DNA from: a virus
Length of the DNA: 64,000 nucleotides
Direction: 5' to 3' (one strand)
Virus record (IMG/VR): IMGVR_UViG_3300029319_000004
Location: 1 to 64,000 of that record
In this document: positions 39,296 through 50,400 of the stretch, piece by piece
How positions within the stretch are numbered: position 1 is the stretch's first letter
Layout: each line of letters starts with the position of its first letter
Position numbers and translations under genes: made by a program
The notes under the pieces: model-generated
Told to the model about the DNA's origin: nothing
The model's input: only the letters and a program-made list of their open reading frames with translations
Database searches by the model: none

Positions 39296-40544
39296 AAAGA
39301 AAGTTTTACTAAGATCGCCGCTCTTAACTCAATCCGGCTATGGAGAGCACGGAAGATTTGTTTTAAGATCTCTTCGAACAAGAGAAGATTTTTTTGATAT
39401 TTATCTTCATGCAACTGACTGGGGCAAGACTAGTTGGCGATGGGAAGATAGCGAAGAAAGAAATTTTATTGATGAGACTCTTCAAAAAACCATGAAATAC
39501 TCTCATGAACACGAAGGTAAGCCAGAATTCGATGCAACTATCCAAGTTACTATTCCAAATGAATGGGAGCCTGTTGCACCGATTAATATCGGAGTTACTG
39601 CCGGAATTGAAACTACAAAGCCTGCGCCTGTTTGGATTGAGCGTGGTAATTTCATGAACAGAATAATCACTGTCTCAGAACATTCGAAACAAGTTCATGA
39701 AAATGCCTCATATGAGGGAGCTAATCGTTTAACAGGCGAAGCAATGGTTTTAAAAAATACAACTGATATTGATGTTGTACACTATCCAGTAAAAACCAGA
39801 GATATTGATCCTGTTAATTTAGAACTTACAACAGATTTTAATTTTCTATCTGTTCAAATGATGGCGCCTAGAAAAAATACTGAACAATTGCTTCATGCTT
39901 TTTATCAACAATTTAAAGATGAAGATAATGTTGGTTTTATATTAAAGACTAACATTATGAAAAATTCTATTATTGATCGTCGTGCAACACTTAACAATCT
40001 TAAATCAATTTCAAAAGCTTATCCTGGTGCAAAATGTAAATTATATTTAGTTCATGGATTTATGACAGATAAGGAATTGAACGCCTTATATACTCATCCA
40101 AAAGTTAAAGCGTATATTACGTCAACGCATGGTGAGGGGTTTGGTTTGCCTCTTTTTGAAGCTGCATATAACGCTTTGCCTGTTATCGCTCCTAATTGGA
40201 GCGGTCATGTTGATTTTCTTTACAAGCCTACCAAACAAAAAAAAGGCAAGGTAAAAAACAAAGCTATGTTTTCAAAAATTAGCTACACTCTTGGATCAGT
40301 TAAACAAAAAAAATGGGCAGAATGGCCAAGCGTTATTGAGCCTGATTCTATGTGGGCTTATCCTGAAATGGGTTCGATTAAGATGTGTATGGATGAAGTA
40401 TACAAAGACCATGGTCGTTTTAAAAAACAAGCAAAAACACTTCAGTCATGGATTCTTGATGAATTTACTGAAGAAAAACAATATAATAAAATGATTGAAA
40501 GTATTATGAAATGTTTTGATCAAGAAGGAGAAAACAATGAATGA
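39288..40544 (+). CDS. GT-B glycosyltransferase
   Basis: A 418-residue protein. N-terminal SPLLTQSGYGEHGRFVLRSL and C-terminal HGEGFGLPLFEAAYNALPVI (about 282-301) are glycosyltransferase GT-B signatures. It has the same length as the preceding enzyme but sequence is diverged. Likely adds a second sugar or acts as a partner. No membrane segment. Ends just before a small gene (8-base overlap). Confidence 0.85.
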   Translation: MTKKKVLLRSPLLTQSGYGEHGRFVLRSLRTREDFFDIYLHATDWGKTSWRWEDSEERNFIDETLQKTMKYSHEHEGKPEFDATIQVTIPNEWEPVAPINIGVTAGIETTKPAPVWIERGNFMNRIITVSEHSKQVHENASYEGANRLTGEAMVLKNTTDIDVVHYPVKTRDIDPVNLELTTDFNFLSVQMMAPRKNTEQLLHAFYQQFKDEDNVGFILKTNIMKNSIIDRRATLNNLKSISKAYPGAKCKLYLVHGFMTDKELNALYTHPKVKAYITSTHGEGFGLPLFEAAYNALPVIAPNWSGHVDFLYKPTKQKKGKVKNKAMFSKISYTLGSVKQKKWAEWPSVIEPDSMWAYPEMGSIKMCMDEVYKDHGRFKKQAKTLQSWILDEFTEEKQYNKMIESIMKCFDQEGENNE

Positions 40545-40749
40545 AGTTAAAAGAGAGTTTAAGCTTTCAAATGAAGCTTTGGGAAGTTTAATGATGGCCC
40601 TTCAAAAATCTTTATTAGAACAAAGTGATATTGTTCCAGTGCTTCAAGGATTTAAATTTAGAGCAAGTGAAAATTTTGAGCTTTTTATTATGAATCCTCC
40701 AATTGTTAAGTTTGAAGATGAGGATTCTTATACAGAGAGCGAAGATTAA
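40537..40749 (+). CDS. small hypothetical protein
   Basis: A 70-residue protein following AAGGAGA. KLSNEALGSLMMALQKSLLE then an acidic tail (FEDEDSYTESED). The start at 40537 has the ribosome site, so I use it rather than an earlier in-frame ATG. Unknown. Confidence 0.6.
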   Translation: MNEVKREFKLSNEALGSLMMALQKSLLEQSDIVPVLQGFKFRASENFELFIMNPPIVKFEDEDSYTESED

Positions 40750-40750
40750 A

Positions 40751-40921
40751 ATGATTGATCTAAATAAGCAAGAGATTTGTGTATTGTCGAATTACTTAAA
40801 AAGAAATCTTCGTTATTTTTTTGAAAATAATTCTGAAAGACAATTTTGGAATGATGCTTATAACATTGATGAGCTAGAAACAATTCTAAAAAAATTAGAA
40901 AATGCCAAAGTACACATATAA
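40751..40921 (+). CDS. small hypothetical protein
   Basis: A 56-residue helical protein (MIDLNKQEICVLSNYLKRNL) starting one base after the previous stop. Its end overlaps the zinc-ribbon gene by 20 bases. Unknown. Confidence 0.55.
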   Translation: MIDLNKQEICVLSNYLKRNLRYFFENNSERQFWNDAYNIDELETILKKLENAKVHI

Positions 40922-41159
40922 ATGCACTAATTGTCAAGAAGTTATAGCTAGATACCACAGTTTTTCTGAGCGCTTAGTAGACTGTCCAGTGTGCAGTACA
41001 GAAGATTGTTTAAAAAGATTACCTTCAAACTTTTTGACAGATAAGCAAGACGATAAGCCTATCGTAGTAGGAAATATTGTTAAAGAATTTATTAATGAAA
41101 CAAAAGAAGCGCTTGAAGAGCAAAAGGAAAATTTAAGAAGTGATTGGAACAACGAGTAG
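40902..41159 (+). CDS. FmdB-type zinc ribbon protein
   Basis: An 85-residue protein. MPKYTYKCTNC and CPVCSTEDCLKRLPS (positions 8-11 and 28-36) form the two-CxxC knuckle of the FmdB/CxxC_CxxC_SSSS family seen in bacteria and phages. It probably binds zinc; some members are proposed regulators. The second half is helical and acidic. Precedes the membrane protein and late sigma genes. Confidence 0.75.
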   Translation: MPKYTYKCTNCQEVIARYHSFSERLVDCPVCSTEDCLKRLPSNFLTDKQDDKPIVVGNIVKEFINETKEALEEQKENLRSDWNNE

Positions 41160-41535
41160 AATATTAATATTTTTATCTGTTATCTTAAATGGAGTTTTGT
41201 TGTCATTTCTTTTTGGATTGGTGCCTTTCTTATTGTATGTAAGCGCAGTAATAAATCTAATTCTTTTGTGGTATGTAAAAAATGTTTTAAGTCAGACTGA
41301 AGCTGTACAAGATAATGTTTTAGAGATATTCGAAAAACTAGATGTATTTTCTGAGCACTTAGAGCAAGTTCATGCTATGGAGATGTTTTATGGCGAGCCT
41401 ATTCTTCAAGATCTCATAAATCATTCAAAACAACTAATAAATGATATTGTTGATATTCAGCAGCAGTATTACGATATTGATCAGGGATTGGAAGAGGAAT
41501 ATGACACAGAAGAAGACTCGCAGGAAAAAGAGTAA
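41140..41535 (+). CDS. membrane protein with two TM helices and coiled coil
   Basis: A 131-residue protein with GTG start inside the previous gene. Two hydrophobic helices (about 7-45, ILIFLSVILNGVLLSFLFGL then LLYVSAVINLILLWYV) are followed by a helical cytoplasmic part (50-120) and an acidic end. Function unknown. The next gene begins inside it. Confidence 0.6.
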   Translation: MIGTTSRILIFLSVILNGVLLSFLFGLVPFLLYVSAVINLILLWYVKNVLSQTEAVQDNVLEIFEKLDVFSEHLEQVHAMEMFYGEPILQDLINHSKQLINDIVDIQQQYYDIDQGLEEEYDTEEDSQEKE

Positions 41536-42196
41536 AAATCAGTATTTTACGAAAGTTCATGAAGAGGCGATCATCAAATATGCCCTCACTGATAGTCGTG
41601 CTATAAGATCAGAACTGTATGTTACATTGATAGGTCCAGCTTTTGATGAGCTTGTTGACAAAATAGTGTTTACTTACAAGTTTACAAATTTACCAAACAT
41701 AGATTATCTTAAGGACGATTGCAAAATTTGGCTTATGACTATTTTGGATAAATATGACCCTAATAGAAAATCAAAAGCTTTTTCTTATTTTAGCGTGATC
41801 ACAAAAAATTGGTTTATTCATAAAGTAAAACAAAACTCTAAGCAGCTAAAAAGAGATGTTAACTTAGATGATGCTGATAAAGATATAGAAAACTCCCTTG
41901 TAACTTATAATGGTTATGAAAACAACAGAGAAAATTTTGAGTTCTGGTCTCATCTTTTTGGAGAAATAGAGCAGTGGGAAAAGCTAAAACTAAAAGACAA
42001 TGAAAAAAAAGTTTTAGACGCTATTAAGATTTTGTTCGATAGTATTGATGAGATAGAAATTTTCAATAAAAAAGCTATTTACTTGTACATGAGAGAGATA
42101 ACTGGTTTAAACACTAAGCAGATAGTTAGTAATTTGAACAGGATAAGAAAAAGATATAGGGCGTTTAAAAAAGAATGGGAAAAGGGAAACATATAA
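41501..42196 (+). CDS. gp55-like late sigma factor
   Basis: A 231-residue protein. The region YLKDDCKIWLMTILDKYDPN followed by KAFSYFSVITKNWFIHKVKQ is the sigma region 2-like core of T4 gp55, which directs host RNA polymerase to late promoters with the sliding clamp. The ATG at 41501 opens the basic start MTQKKTRRKKSK. It has no region 4, as expected for gp55. The T4 partners gp33 and gp45 are not seen here. Its stop overlaps the next gene by 22 bases. Confidence 0.8.
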   Translation: MTQKKTRRKKSKNQYFTKVHEEAIIKYALTDSRAIRSELYVTLIGPAFDELVDKIVFTYKFTNLPNIDYLKDDCKIWLMTILDKYDPNRKSKAFSYFSVITKNWFIHKVKQNSKQLKRDVNLDDADKDIENSLVTYNGYENNRENFEFWSHLFGEIEQWEKLKLKDNEKKVLDAIKILFDSIDEIEIFNKKAIYLYMREITGLNTKQIVSNLNRIRKRYRAFKKEWEKGNI

Positions 42197-42474
42197 CTTC
42201 TGAAGAGTTTGTTAACAAGGCTATAGAGAATATTGAAAATGACAGAGCTTTAGCCACCGACTTACTGATACACCTAACAAGCTATATGAAGGCTTCCGAA
42301 GAACGACACTCTAGTTGTGGAGTTGTCGCTGCTAAATACCTTGAAACTTTACAAAGATCAAACGAACAACTAGTTAAGCTAGCTTCTTTACTCAACAGGA
42401 AAGAAACATCGCCTAAAGCTGGGTTGTCGACAATGGAAAAATCAGATATCTACGACTTAATAAATAAGGAGTAG
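42175..42474 (+). CDS. hypothetical helical protein
   Basis: A 99-residue helical protein (ALATDLLIHLTSYMKASEER) overlapping the late sigma gene. Sits between late sigma and tail hub. Unknown; a role in late gene control or tail assembly cannot be distinguished. Confidence 0.65.
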   Translation: MGKGKHITSEEFVNKAIENIENDRALATDLLIHLTSYMKASEERHSSCGVVAAKYLETLQRSNEQLVKLASLLNRKETSPKAGLSTMEKSDIYDLINKE

Positions 42475-42476
42475 TA

Positions 42477-45400
42477 ATGACTGAAAAAAAAATTACAACA
42501 ATATCTGATCCATGGGCGTCGTGGAAAGCGTATGATGATTCTGAGCTTTGTCCAGAATCATCCACAATTGATGAGTATATTGGAGATGACGTAAGTCTGT
42601 ATGAGCAGCTGCAGCAGTTAAATAGCGATAAATACACCTCCAATAATACTAGTTCCGGTAGGTCCACCAGCTATTCTCAGGGTGTTGTTATCTCTGTTCT
42701 TTCTGGTAAGCATGCTAACAACGATGCTTCAACGCTTGGAAGAGAAACAGGCGCATTAAACGTTCGTGGTACTCGTCCTGTGCACGAAGAGGTTTCTGTG
42801 TTAGAGGGCAAAGCTCCAGCCCTCAGGGTTAAAGTTAAGTTGTTTTGTGAGCATCAGCATTTACCATGGCCGGAAGATGATAAAGATATAAAAACTATAG
42901 ATCAATACCCAGAAGCTGTTGCATTTGATGCCAGCATTGACGAAAAAGCTGTGGTAGCACCAGGCAGTGCAATATGGGTAGCATTATACAATTCAGATGA
43001 TGTTCACAGTGGGATTATAGGTGTGATAGTCAATGCGCTTGATGCGAACAAACCATCGGTTTCTACCGTAGACATTTCACCAAAAGACGGATTTAAACCA
43101 AAGTGTACCTCACCATTAAACATTTCTGATGGTGGACAGAACTATGTTGCAGATACAGTTTCTATTTTAGACAATGGACCATTAGTTCGTAGAGTTAAGA
43201 AAAAAATTCCTCTGGGAGTTTTTGGAAATGGAACAGCCCAAACTAAATCTCATTTTGTTGCTAGTCTTTTAAACTCTGATCCATCAACAGTTCAAAATTT
43301 AGAGGGACCAGCAGATTCTTTTAAAAATGCTTTTATATGGGTTGGCCATCTTAAGAACAATGGATATTTAGACCATGTAGATAGGCCATCAACAATAGGC
43401 AGAGAAACTATCATTTATGCACCAAAGTATTTTACTACTGCCCATCCGTATGAAATTATATATTATTTACATGATAGATCAGGATTTGGATTTTGCTGGG
43501 TTGACGGTCCAAAAACTACAGTTGAGCAAGCTATAGCAAATGCCTCACTAGAAGGAAATGACTTCTCACAGATCATAGGTCCAGCTATAAAAAACCTTAG
43601 TTTACTAGGTAGAAATTTTATATTGGTTATACCCGAAATGATGCACTCTAGAGGTTACGGAACACCAATTGCAGATGCGTCAAGGATACAAAAATATACT
43701 CTTGGACAGGATGTTGGAAAAGGAAGTGTTGCACAATTTGATTTAGTGCAAAGAGTAAACCCAGAAGTTAGTGGTAACGAGGCAGCTCTAGCATCTTTAC
43801 GCGCTAATTTACAACAAAAATCTTATAATCAAGGTGGAAAAACTCTTGCGTCAATAAATCGATTTGTAGAAAGACAATATTCTACTTTTGATAATTCTTA
43901 TACTGGAGGTAACTTTTTTAATTTTGATGCAGAGGTGCAAAGCACAATTCAAGCTTACTTAGGAAATGATTTAGGAACTCCAAATATAACAATTGTAGCT
44001 GACGGACTATCTTCTGTAACTTTAGCAGCAATGTCAATTGCGCCTGAAAATGGTCTACCAGGTTTAAGCAGTGTTGCGAATCTAAAAAGAATTAATTATA
44101 TTACTGCTGAGGAAGATTTTGGATTATATTCTCCTACTTTTAGTAGTTTTCCATCTATTGCATTATTTGAAAATTTAGTTTCTGGCATATCTGATATGGA
44201 ATTTAATTACGTTACAAAATATTCTGCCACTCTAAAGAATAATTTATTTTTTAGTCATGTAAATTTAGATGGACACTTTAGAACAATGTTTAAGCCTGGA
44301 TCAAATGGTCGAATATTTTCTAAGCCGGCTTCTGTTGGCGGTGGAACAGCAGATACAGGAATTTGTTTGCATCTGTCGTCAAACAAAAGTTTGTATGGGC
44401 TTACAATCCACAATGAATCAACAATTAATACAGAATTATTAAGAATGCAGAAGCCTAGTTTAAGTAAGGTTTTACAATCAGAAATTCCAAATCACGCTGC
44501 ACAACTAAGCACAAAGCCCTCTGTAGCCGCGATGCTTGAAGCAGAGTCAAAAATTAACAGCTTGAATGGAAAAAATGAATTTTTTAACGGTTTTTTGTTT
44601 GATTTTGTCAATAGTTCATCCGGAGGCCTTACGGCTTCTAGTCAAGTGTGTCTTAACCCAGATTGGAAAATATTTTGTCGTGCAGAGGACCCAACAACAC
44701 CTGACGAAGCAAAGTTTGTAAACATGGAGGAGGGAAGCAGACTTCAAACAATGTACAGTGATTGGTACGAAAATTACAAAGAAATTGTAAAACAAGAAAT
44801 GATACAAGAAGCACTTGTAGAAGTTGCGCACATAAACAGAAATCTTAATCTTTTAGATCAATCTTTTGTAGATGTTGGAAAAATGATAGAAGATTTTAAA
44901 AAGTCACAAAAAAATTATGATGCCTTAGCAGATTATTATTCAACATTTAGATTTTCAGATTGGGATCCATCTGTGGACGCTACAAACACTAATGCAGAGT
45001 CAATTTTAAGATCTGACATAAGAAATTTTCATATGGTAGAGGTGCTTGAGTTAAAAAGAAAAAAACTACAGGAAATTTACGATCAATACACTTCTGCTCA
45101 AATATCTTCTTTCTCTGACCCTGATTGTGCAACTCCTGCAACTTCGCTTGGGTTGTTGAAAAATAACAATATTTCTGGATCTCAAACATCAAATGCCTTT
45201 ATTGAGTGCGGTAGGCTAAGATTGTCAAATCCTGCTCCATCCTCTTACGCAGAATTGTCTAATTATATACCCTTTTATCCAACAAAACAAGATTTTGTTG
45301 ATCTTAAAAAAAATGATATTCAACAAGTTGAGGGCTATAAACTACTAGGTTTTAAGTATTTAACAAGGAAAGCTAACAGCAAGATAAGTTACCTAAACTC

Positions 45401-46166
45401 AGCTCAAACAGGCACAAAAGTGTGGCAGTGTATTGTTCCTATAATTGAAAAAAGTTGGGAAAATGCATGTGTTATATCAAAATATATTCCTTTTAGAGCT
45501 GCTTTTGGTTTTAGAGCAGATCCAACACCAAATTTAAAAGATAGCTTATCTTTACATAATTTAGGACTTGCTATCGATGTTGATCCTGCCCTTAGTCCAT
45601 CAGGGAATGATAAGACATCTGGTATTTTTACTAACTCTTGGAAGCTTGGAATCGGAGGAAATTATGAAATTGACCAGCTTGGAATATTTTCAGAAAGGTT
45701 TTTTGATTTGAAAAATAATGTTTATAAATCTTCTATTTTTACCGGAGAGACATTAATTACTACTGATGATTGGGATAGTGCTTATGGTGCTCATCGCGAT
45801 AAAAGTATTGGTGATTATTTAACTGGAATGCATAAAGGAAATGTTGTTTGCCCACTAGAATCAAATCCTCTTCTGTGGGTATTAGTTTTTTGCGAAACAT
45901 CCGGAATGAAATGGTGTAATTCAACTTTTATGAGAAAAAGATATCGAGGGGGGCAGAGATGGTCTCCACTAGAATTAAAAAAAATTGATAGAATTTTTGG
46001 TATCAATAATGTTGTTAGAAGAGTTGAAGCTATATCACACCGATCAACAAAAGGAGAAGCTCTAAACAACCACATGCAATTTCAATGGTGGAGCAATCGT
46101 TCCACAATAAAATTTGACGAAATAAGACAAGCAGAAGAGATAAATGGAGTTCAGGGTAAGCCCTAA
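42477..46166 (+). CDS. tail/baseplate hub protein with M15 peptidase domain
   Basis: A 1,229-residue protein with AAGGAG upstream. The N-terminal 200 residues have an OB-like beta domain (APALRVKVKLFCEH, then VVAPGSAIWVALYN), as in gp5-type hubs. A middle domain (about 320-560) has NFILVIPEMMHSRGYGT and ITIVADGLSSVTLAAMSI, perhaps an alpha/beta hydrolase-like fold. A coiled coil follows near 770-870. The C-terminal domain (about 980-1200) carries SLHNLGLAID (1025-1034), the S-x-H-x-x-G-x-A-x-D zinc motif of M15 (VanY/L-Ala-D-Glu) peptidases. It should cut the cell wall at infection. Confidence 0.75.
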   Translation: MTEKKITTISDPWASWKAYDDSELCPESSTIDEYIGDDVSLYEQLQQLNSDKYTSNNTSSGRSTSYSQGVVISVLSGKHANNDASTLGRETGALNVRGTRPVHEEVSVLEGKAPALRVKVKLFCEHQHLPWPEDDKDIKTIDQYPEAVAFDASIDEKAVVAPGSAIWVALYNSDDVHSGIIGVIVNALDANKPSVSTVDISPKDGFKPKCTSPLNISDGGQNYVADTVSILDNGPLVRRVKKKIPLGVFGNGTAQTKSHFVASLLNSDPSTVQNLEGPADSFKNAFIWVGHLKNNGYLDHVDRPSTIGRETIIYAPKYFTTAHPYEIIYYLHDRSGFGFCWVDGPKTTVEQAIANASLEGNDFSQIIGPAIKNLSLLGRNFILVIPEMMHSRGYGTPIADASRIQKYTLGQDVGKGSVAQFDLVQRVNPEVSGNEAALASLRANLQQKSYNQGGKTLASINRFVERQYSTFDNSYTGGNFFNFDAEVQSTIQAYLGNDLGTPNITIVADGLSSVTLAAMSIAPENGLPGLSSVANLKRINYITAEEDFGLYSPTFSSFPSIALFENLVSGISDMEFNYVTKYSATLKNNLFFSHVNLDGHFRTMFKPGSNGRIFSKPASVGGGTADTGICLHLSSNKSLYGLTIHNESTINTELLRMQKPSLSKVLQSEIPNHAAQLSTKPSVAAMLEAESKINSLNGKNEFFNGFLFDFVNSSSGGLTASSQVCLNPDWKIFCRAEDPTTPDEAKFVNMEEGSRLQTMYSDWYENYKEIVKQEMIQEALVEVAHINRNLNLLDQSFVDVGKMIEDFKKSQKNYDALADYYSTFRFSDWDPSVDATNTNAESILRSDIRNFHMVEVLELKRKKLQEIYDQYTSAQISSFSDPDCATPATSLGLLKNNNISGSQTSNAFIECGRLRLSNPAPSSYAELSNYIPFYPTKQDFVDLKKNDIQQVEGYKLLGFKYLTRKANSKISYLNSAQTGTKVWQCIVPIIEKSWENACVISKYIPFRAAFGFRADPTPNLKDSLSLHNLGLAIDVDPALSPSGNDKTSGIFTNSWKLGIGGNYEIDQLGIFSERFFDLKNNVYKSSIFTGETLITTDDWDSAYGAHRDKSIGDYLTGMHKGNVVCPLESNPLLWVLVFCETSGMKWCNSTFMRKRYRGGQRWSPLELKKIDRIFGINNVVRRVEAISHRSTKGEALNNHMQFQWWSNRSTIKFDEIRQAEEINGVQGKP

Positions 46167-46182
46167 CGCAGAGGTTACATAA

Positions 46183-47481
46183 GTGTCATTAGATATTAAA
46201 ACAAGAGAATATAGTACATCTGTTAATGGTGATCTAAAAAAAGTTCATAGCGTGTCTGTCGTTGGCCCAGCAGGCCCAATCAAAACACTACAAACACAAG
46301 ATGTCAAAGAAGCTAATGATTTTGTATTAAAATCTCTGGATGAATATCCTAATGCAACAATAAATGGGGAAAATACAGATGAGTCTCCTTTTACTTCTGA
46401 TGCGCCTGCGTTTAAGCCCTCCAAGAAAATAAATGAAGATCCTCCAGGGCTGGCAAGTAGTGGCACAGCAATCAGTAACAAAGCTCCTACCCCTAATCTC
46501 AATAATCTTTCTAGTCGCTTGCCGCAAATAAGAAAATCTTCAAAGAAAAAAGCAGTTGATTTAAGTGGTTTGTCTGTTGAAAAACAAAGAATTTATAAAC
46601 AAAGTTCTAAACAAGAGCGCATAGATCGTGGTCTTATTGGTCCTTTTTGCGGAGAAACTATGGAGGCTGTGCCTAATAGGATAACAACAAAAGGAGAAAA
46701 AATTATTGGTAAATCACCAACTAGTCCAGCTTTTATTGTTTGTGGTCGTGATCGTCCAAGATCCACAGCTAGTGGATATGGCGGTAAAGGCCACACTCAA
46801 TCTAGTTGTATTGATTTGGTTGCTGGTCTGGGAGGCTATAAGCCAAAGCAAGTTGATTCTAGCGATAATCCAGTCTATACAGATCCAGATATGTTTATGG
46901 ACGCTGCAAGAGTTTACATATCTCAAAAAACAGATGTGGATGAAAATTTTGCAATCGGAAAAAAAGAAACATATTTTAGATCTAAAGCGAAATCTGCAAT
47001 TGCTGTGAAGGCAGATCATGTGAGAATTATTGGAAGAGAAAGTTTAAAATTAGTTACTTATACTGATAGAATGAATTCTCAAGGGGGAGAAATAAGATCT
47101 TGGTCTGGAATTGAATTAATGGCGAATAACGATGAAGACGGTCTTCAACCAATACCCCGTGGCGACAATCTAGCACTGGGATTAAGAAAACTTAGTGTTA
47201 ATGTGGAAAAATTAGCAAAAATTTTAAGTGGATTTATTGAATACCAAGGGGTATATAACGAACAGGTTGCTGAACATACACACGTTGCTCCTTTCTTTGC
47301 AAAGCCCACGCTTCCAGACCCTAACATTATTAAAGCCGGCTTGCAACAAAGCACTAATGCTTTTTCAAAAAGTCAAATGAGCATATTAAAAATTTTAACA
47401 AATTTAGCCGGCTTTAGACACAATTTTCTTGTTGAGAGCGGCAAGAGTTATATTAATAGTAGATACAACAAGGTTAATTAA
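46183..47481 (+). CDS. baseplate-associated structural protein
   Basis: A 432-residue protein with a GTG start and GAGG upstream. The N-terminal third is Pro/Ser-rich. A conserved-looking domain (about 275-330) reads VKADHVRIIGRESLKLVTYT, resembling tail proteins in marine T4-like phages. HTHVAPFF near 368 may be a metal or adhesion site. Position between the hub and the giant protein supports a baseplate role. Confidence 0.6.
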   Translation: MSLDIKTREYSTSVNGDLKKVHSVSVVGPAGPIKTLQTQDVKEANDFVLKSLDEYPNATINGENTDESPFTSDAPAFKPSKKINEDPPGLASSGTAISNKAPTPNLNNLSSRLPQIRKSSKKKAVDLSGLSVEKQRIYKQSSKQERIDRGLIGPFCGETMEAVPNRITTKGEKIIGKSPTSPAFIVCGRDRPRSTASGYGGKGHTQSSCIDLVAGLGGYKPKQVDSSDNPVYTDPDMFMDAARVYISQKTDVDENFAIGKKETYFRSKAKSAIAVKADHVRIIGRESLKLVTYTDRMNSQGGEIRSWSGIELMANNDEDGLQPIPRGDNLALGLRKLSVNVEKLAKILSGFIEYQGVYNEQVAEHTHVAPFFAKPTLPDPNIIKAGLQQSTNAFSKSQMSILKILTNLAGFRHNFLVESGKSYINSRYNKVN

Positions 47482-47486
47482 AATAC

Positions 47487-50400
47487 ATGTCTTTAACTGC
47501 AGCAAAACAAAATGAAGCAAAGTCATCGTTACTGGATATAAAAAAAATATTAGGACTTTTAATTCAGTCTGATTCTGAAATAGAAAAATTATCTGCGCTA
47601 ACAAGCATTGGAGTAGATTTTGATAGTTCAGGATATAATACCATCAAAGAAGATACTGATTCTCCTGATTCTACTTTCGAAAATGTAGCCTCCTCTCTGC
47701 TTTCTTTAATGACAGAGTCATCAAATCTTTTAGCAGCGCTTAACGATGTTAATCTAGAAGAGAAAGAAAGTTTAAGTCTTTTTACGGAAGGTGCATCAAC
47801 TTTAGCTGATATCATAGACAATATTGATCCAAAAGTATATCAAGATCCTAAATTATGGTTTAAGGGGTTTCCAACTGATTGGATTGGCAATGTGCAGCCA
47901 TCTTCATATGAAAGCCTAGTTAAGCAATTTTGCAGAAGGATGCAGTATGATGTCGAAGACGCTGGAGGTGTATCTAATTTTGATCCTAAGACTTTCTTAT
48001 TTCAAGCTTTATCTAATTCTTTAAAAAAATACTCATCTCTATTTGGAAAAAGTTATTTTAACAGAAGACCAATAGAAGCGCCTCCTGGCCCAATTGATAT
48101 CGCTCAAATGATGCCAGTTGATGAAAATTTAGAAACAAAATTTCTTCCAAAAAACATCAATGCGACTCACTATATTGGCGCCCTAGAGCCTGCAGTTAGT
48201 TCAGCAGGCGCAAGAGAAGAAGATTATTTACCTGTTAGATTGGCGCCAGGTGCGTATCCAACACCCTTAGCTAGTGGCTGGGATGATGAGGGATATAAAC
48301 TATTAAATAAACAAGGAAAATTAGTCAATCAGTCTCACCCTCGTGAAAATGGAATAGTTATTCCTATAGGAACACAAGTTTTTGTAACTGAAGTTGTTCT
48401 TGGTCTTTCTGGCGTGTGGGTAGGATTTATTCCTTTAGATTTAAGCGGTCAGCAAAAGTCTGCTTATGAAGCTGCAACTAAAAAAAATCAAAACATACTC
48501 TACACTCATGTAGATTATCTTAGAAGGTTTGCATCTTCAGATCCTATGGCAGTGTTATCTCAAACACTAATTCCTTATGATGGTCAAGATCCTAGAGCTA
48601 GTACCATGCAAGGTGCTTCTCTTATAAAACCTGATTCAAATCTAAACTGGACAACTTTGGGCTATGGCGATGTTCACTTAGCCTATTATAACTTTTTAGA
48701 ACACAATAATAAATATCCAATTTATTTAGACGCAGATGATAATCCATCTGTTAGCGAACCTGATAATCTTGAAGCTATAGGTGCAATGTTTTCTAGGCCT
48801 CGTGGAAAATTTTCGGAAGGTTATTATTATTTTGCAACTCTTGATACAACTCGTCCAACAGTTGGAGAACTTTTAGAAAGCATTTCTCCTGGGCCTGGTG
48901 TAGAAAATTCAAACGAAATGAGAGAGGCGAAAGAAGAAGCAGCAACTAATGCAATTAGTGAATTAACGCCTCAGGCAATAAAAATTATTTTAGAATATGC
49001 TGGAAAACAAATTCCAGACGACCTTCTCAGTTTTGAATCATACTATATTGCTCCTGTAGCTCAAAACTTATCAACGCGTGGTGGAGAAAACAATGCAAGA
49101 ATTCTTTTTGCGATGCCAGCACAAGTAGTCGACGCGCTTCCGAATTCGAAAAACATATATTATGATGATTTTAATTCTGATCTAAAAGACACTTTTAACG
49201 GTAAAGATTACACATTTACAATAAAAATATCTGATATTCCAAAAATATCTGAAAAACTAGTTCAGTTTTTAGAAAATATTAAATCAAAATTAGATACGTT
49301 TACTCAAGAGGGTGGGGCTATAAAAAATCCTAATGGAATTGATTATAATATCGAATCTCAAATAACAAGGATTGAAGAGTTCCCCATAATATTAAATGAT
49401 TTTTTGCAAAGGCAAAGCACAGCTGGAGAAAGAGATGTTTTGTCTGAGCATCTTTCTTTAGGGACAAACATTGAGGGAGAAGCATTAATACAGTTTGGAA
49501 TAAGAGACAATGGACAAGTTGGAGGGCAAGTAAGACAGACAGTATCTTTTGTTCTTTATAGTCCAGATCCAGATAGACTAGTACAGTCGAACAGGAAAGA
49601 GTTTGTTACCTTAGATCCTTATTTAATTGATGAAGAAAAAAATGGTTTAGCAGTGCCAACTAGGACTGGAGTTGTACTAACGAAGGCGCTACCTTGGTTG
49701 AGAGATAAATTTCTTGATGCTGAAGGTGCAAGGACTCTTCACTATTTCATGTCTCATAGAAACTTAATTGAGTTTGATTCTGAAACAGGCGCAGACTTGA
49801 GACTAAATGAGTGGGTTAAGTTTTTGCAGGCATATACTGTTCCTCCGTTATTAATAAAGTTATCAAAGGAAAAATCTACATCACCAGAGCAAATAGACTG
49901 TAAAAAGCTAGTTGATGATTTATTGAATTCTCCCAGCGTTGTTGGGCCAAAAGATAAAAAGTTAAGAGAGCTTGTAGAAAAAAGATGCGGTAAAGAGTAT
50001 CTTGAAGCGGTTCTGCAAGATACAGATGCTAGTGATTCTGAATCATCAGAAAAAGCCTTAGAATTTAAACAAAAAGCCTCTCAAAACCCTGGCTCCTTTG
50101 GCAATTCTAAAGCAGCTGCTCATTTAACTTTATTATATAGACAGTTTCTTCATAAGCTTGACCCACAGGGTTTAATTGCTTTATTGATGGCATGTCTGCA
50201 GGAACAATTAGGTATTCCGCTAACAGCAGAAGCGCTTTGTGAGGTTGCAATAGAAAAACTTATTGAAGCAGCTGGGGTTGAAGAAATTAAAAAAACAATT
50301 GTAAAAGCAGTGCCTGAACTTGCTTTGTTTTTTCCCGAGCTTCGTGTCGCTGAAAGGCTTGGCGACATTAGTGTAATGAACCCTGATCCCTATGATTATG

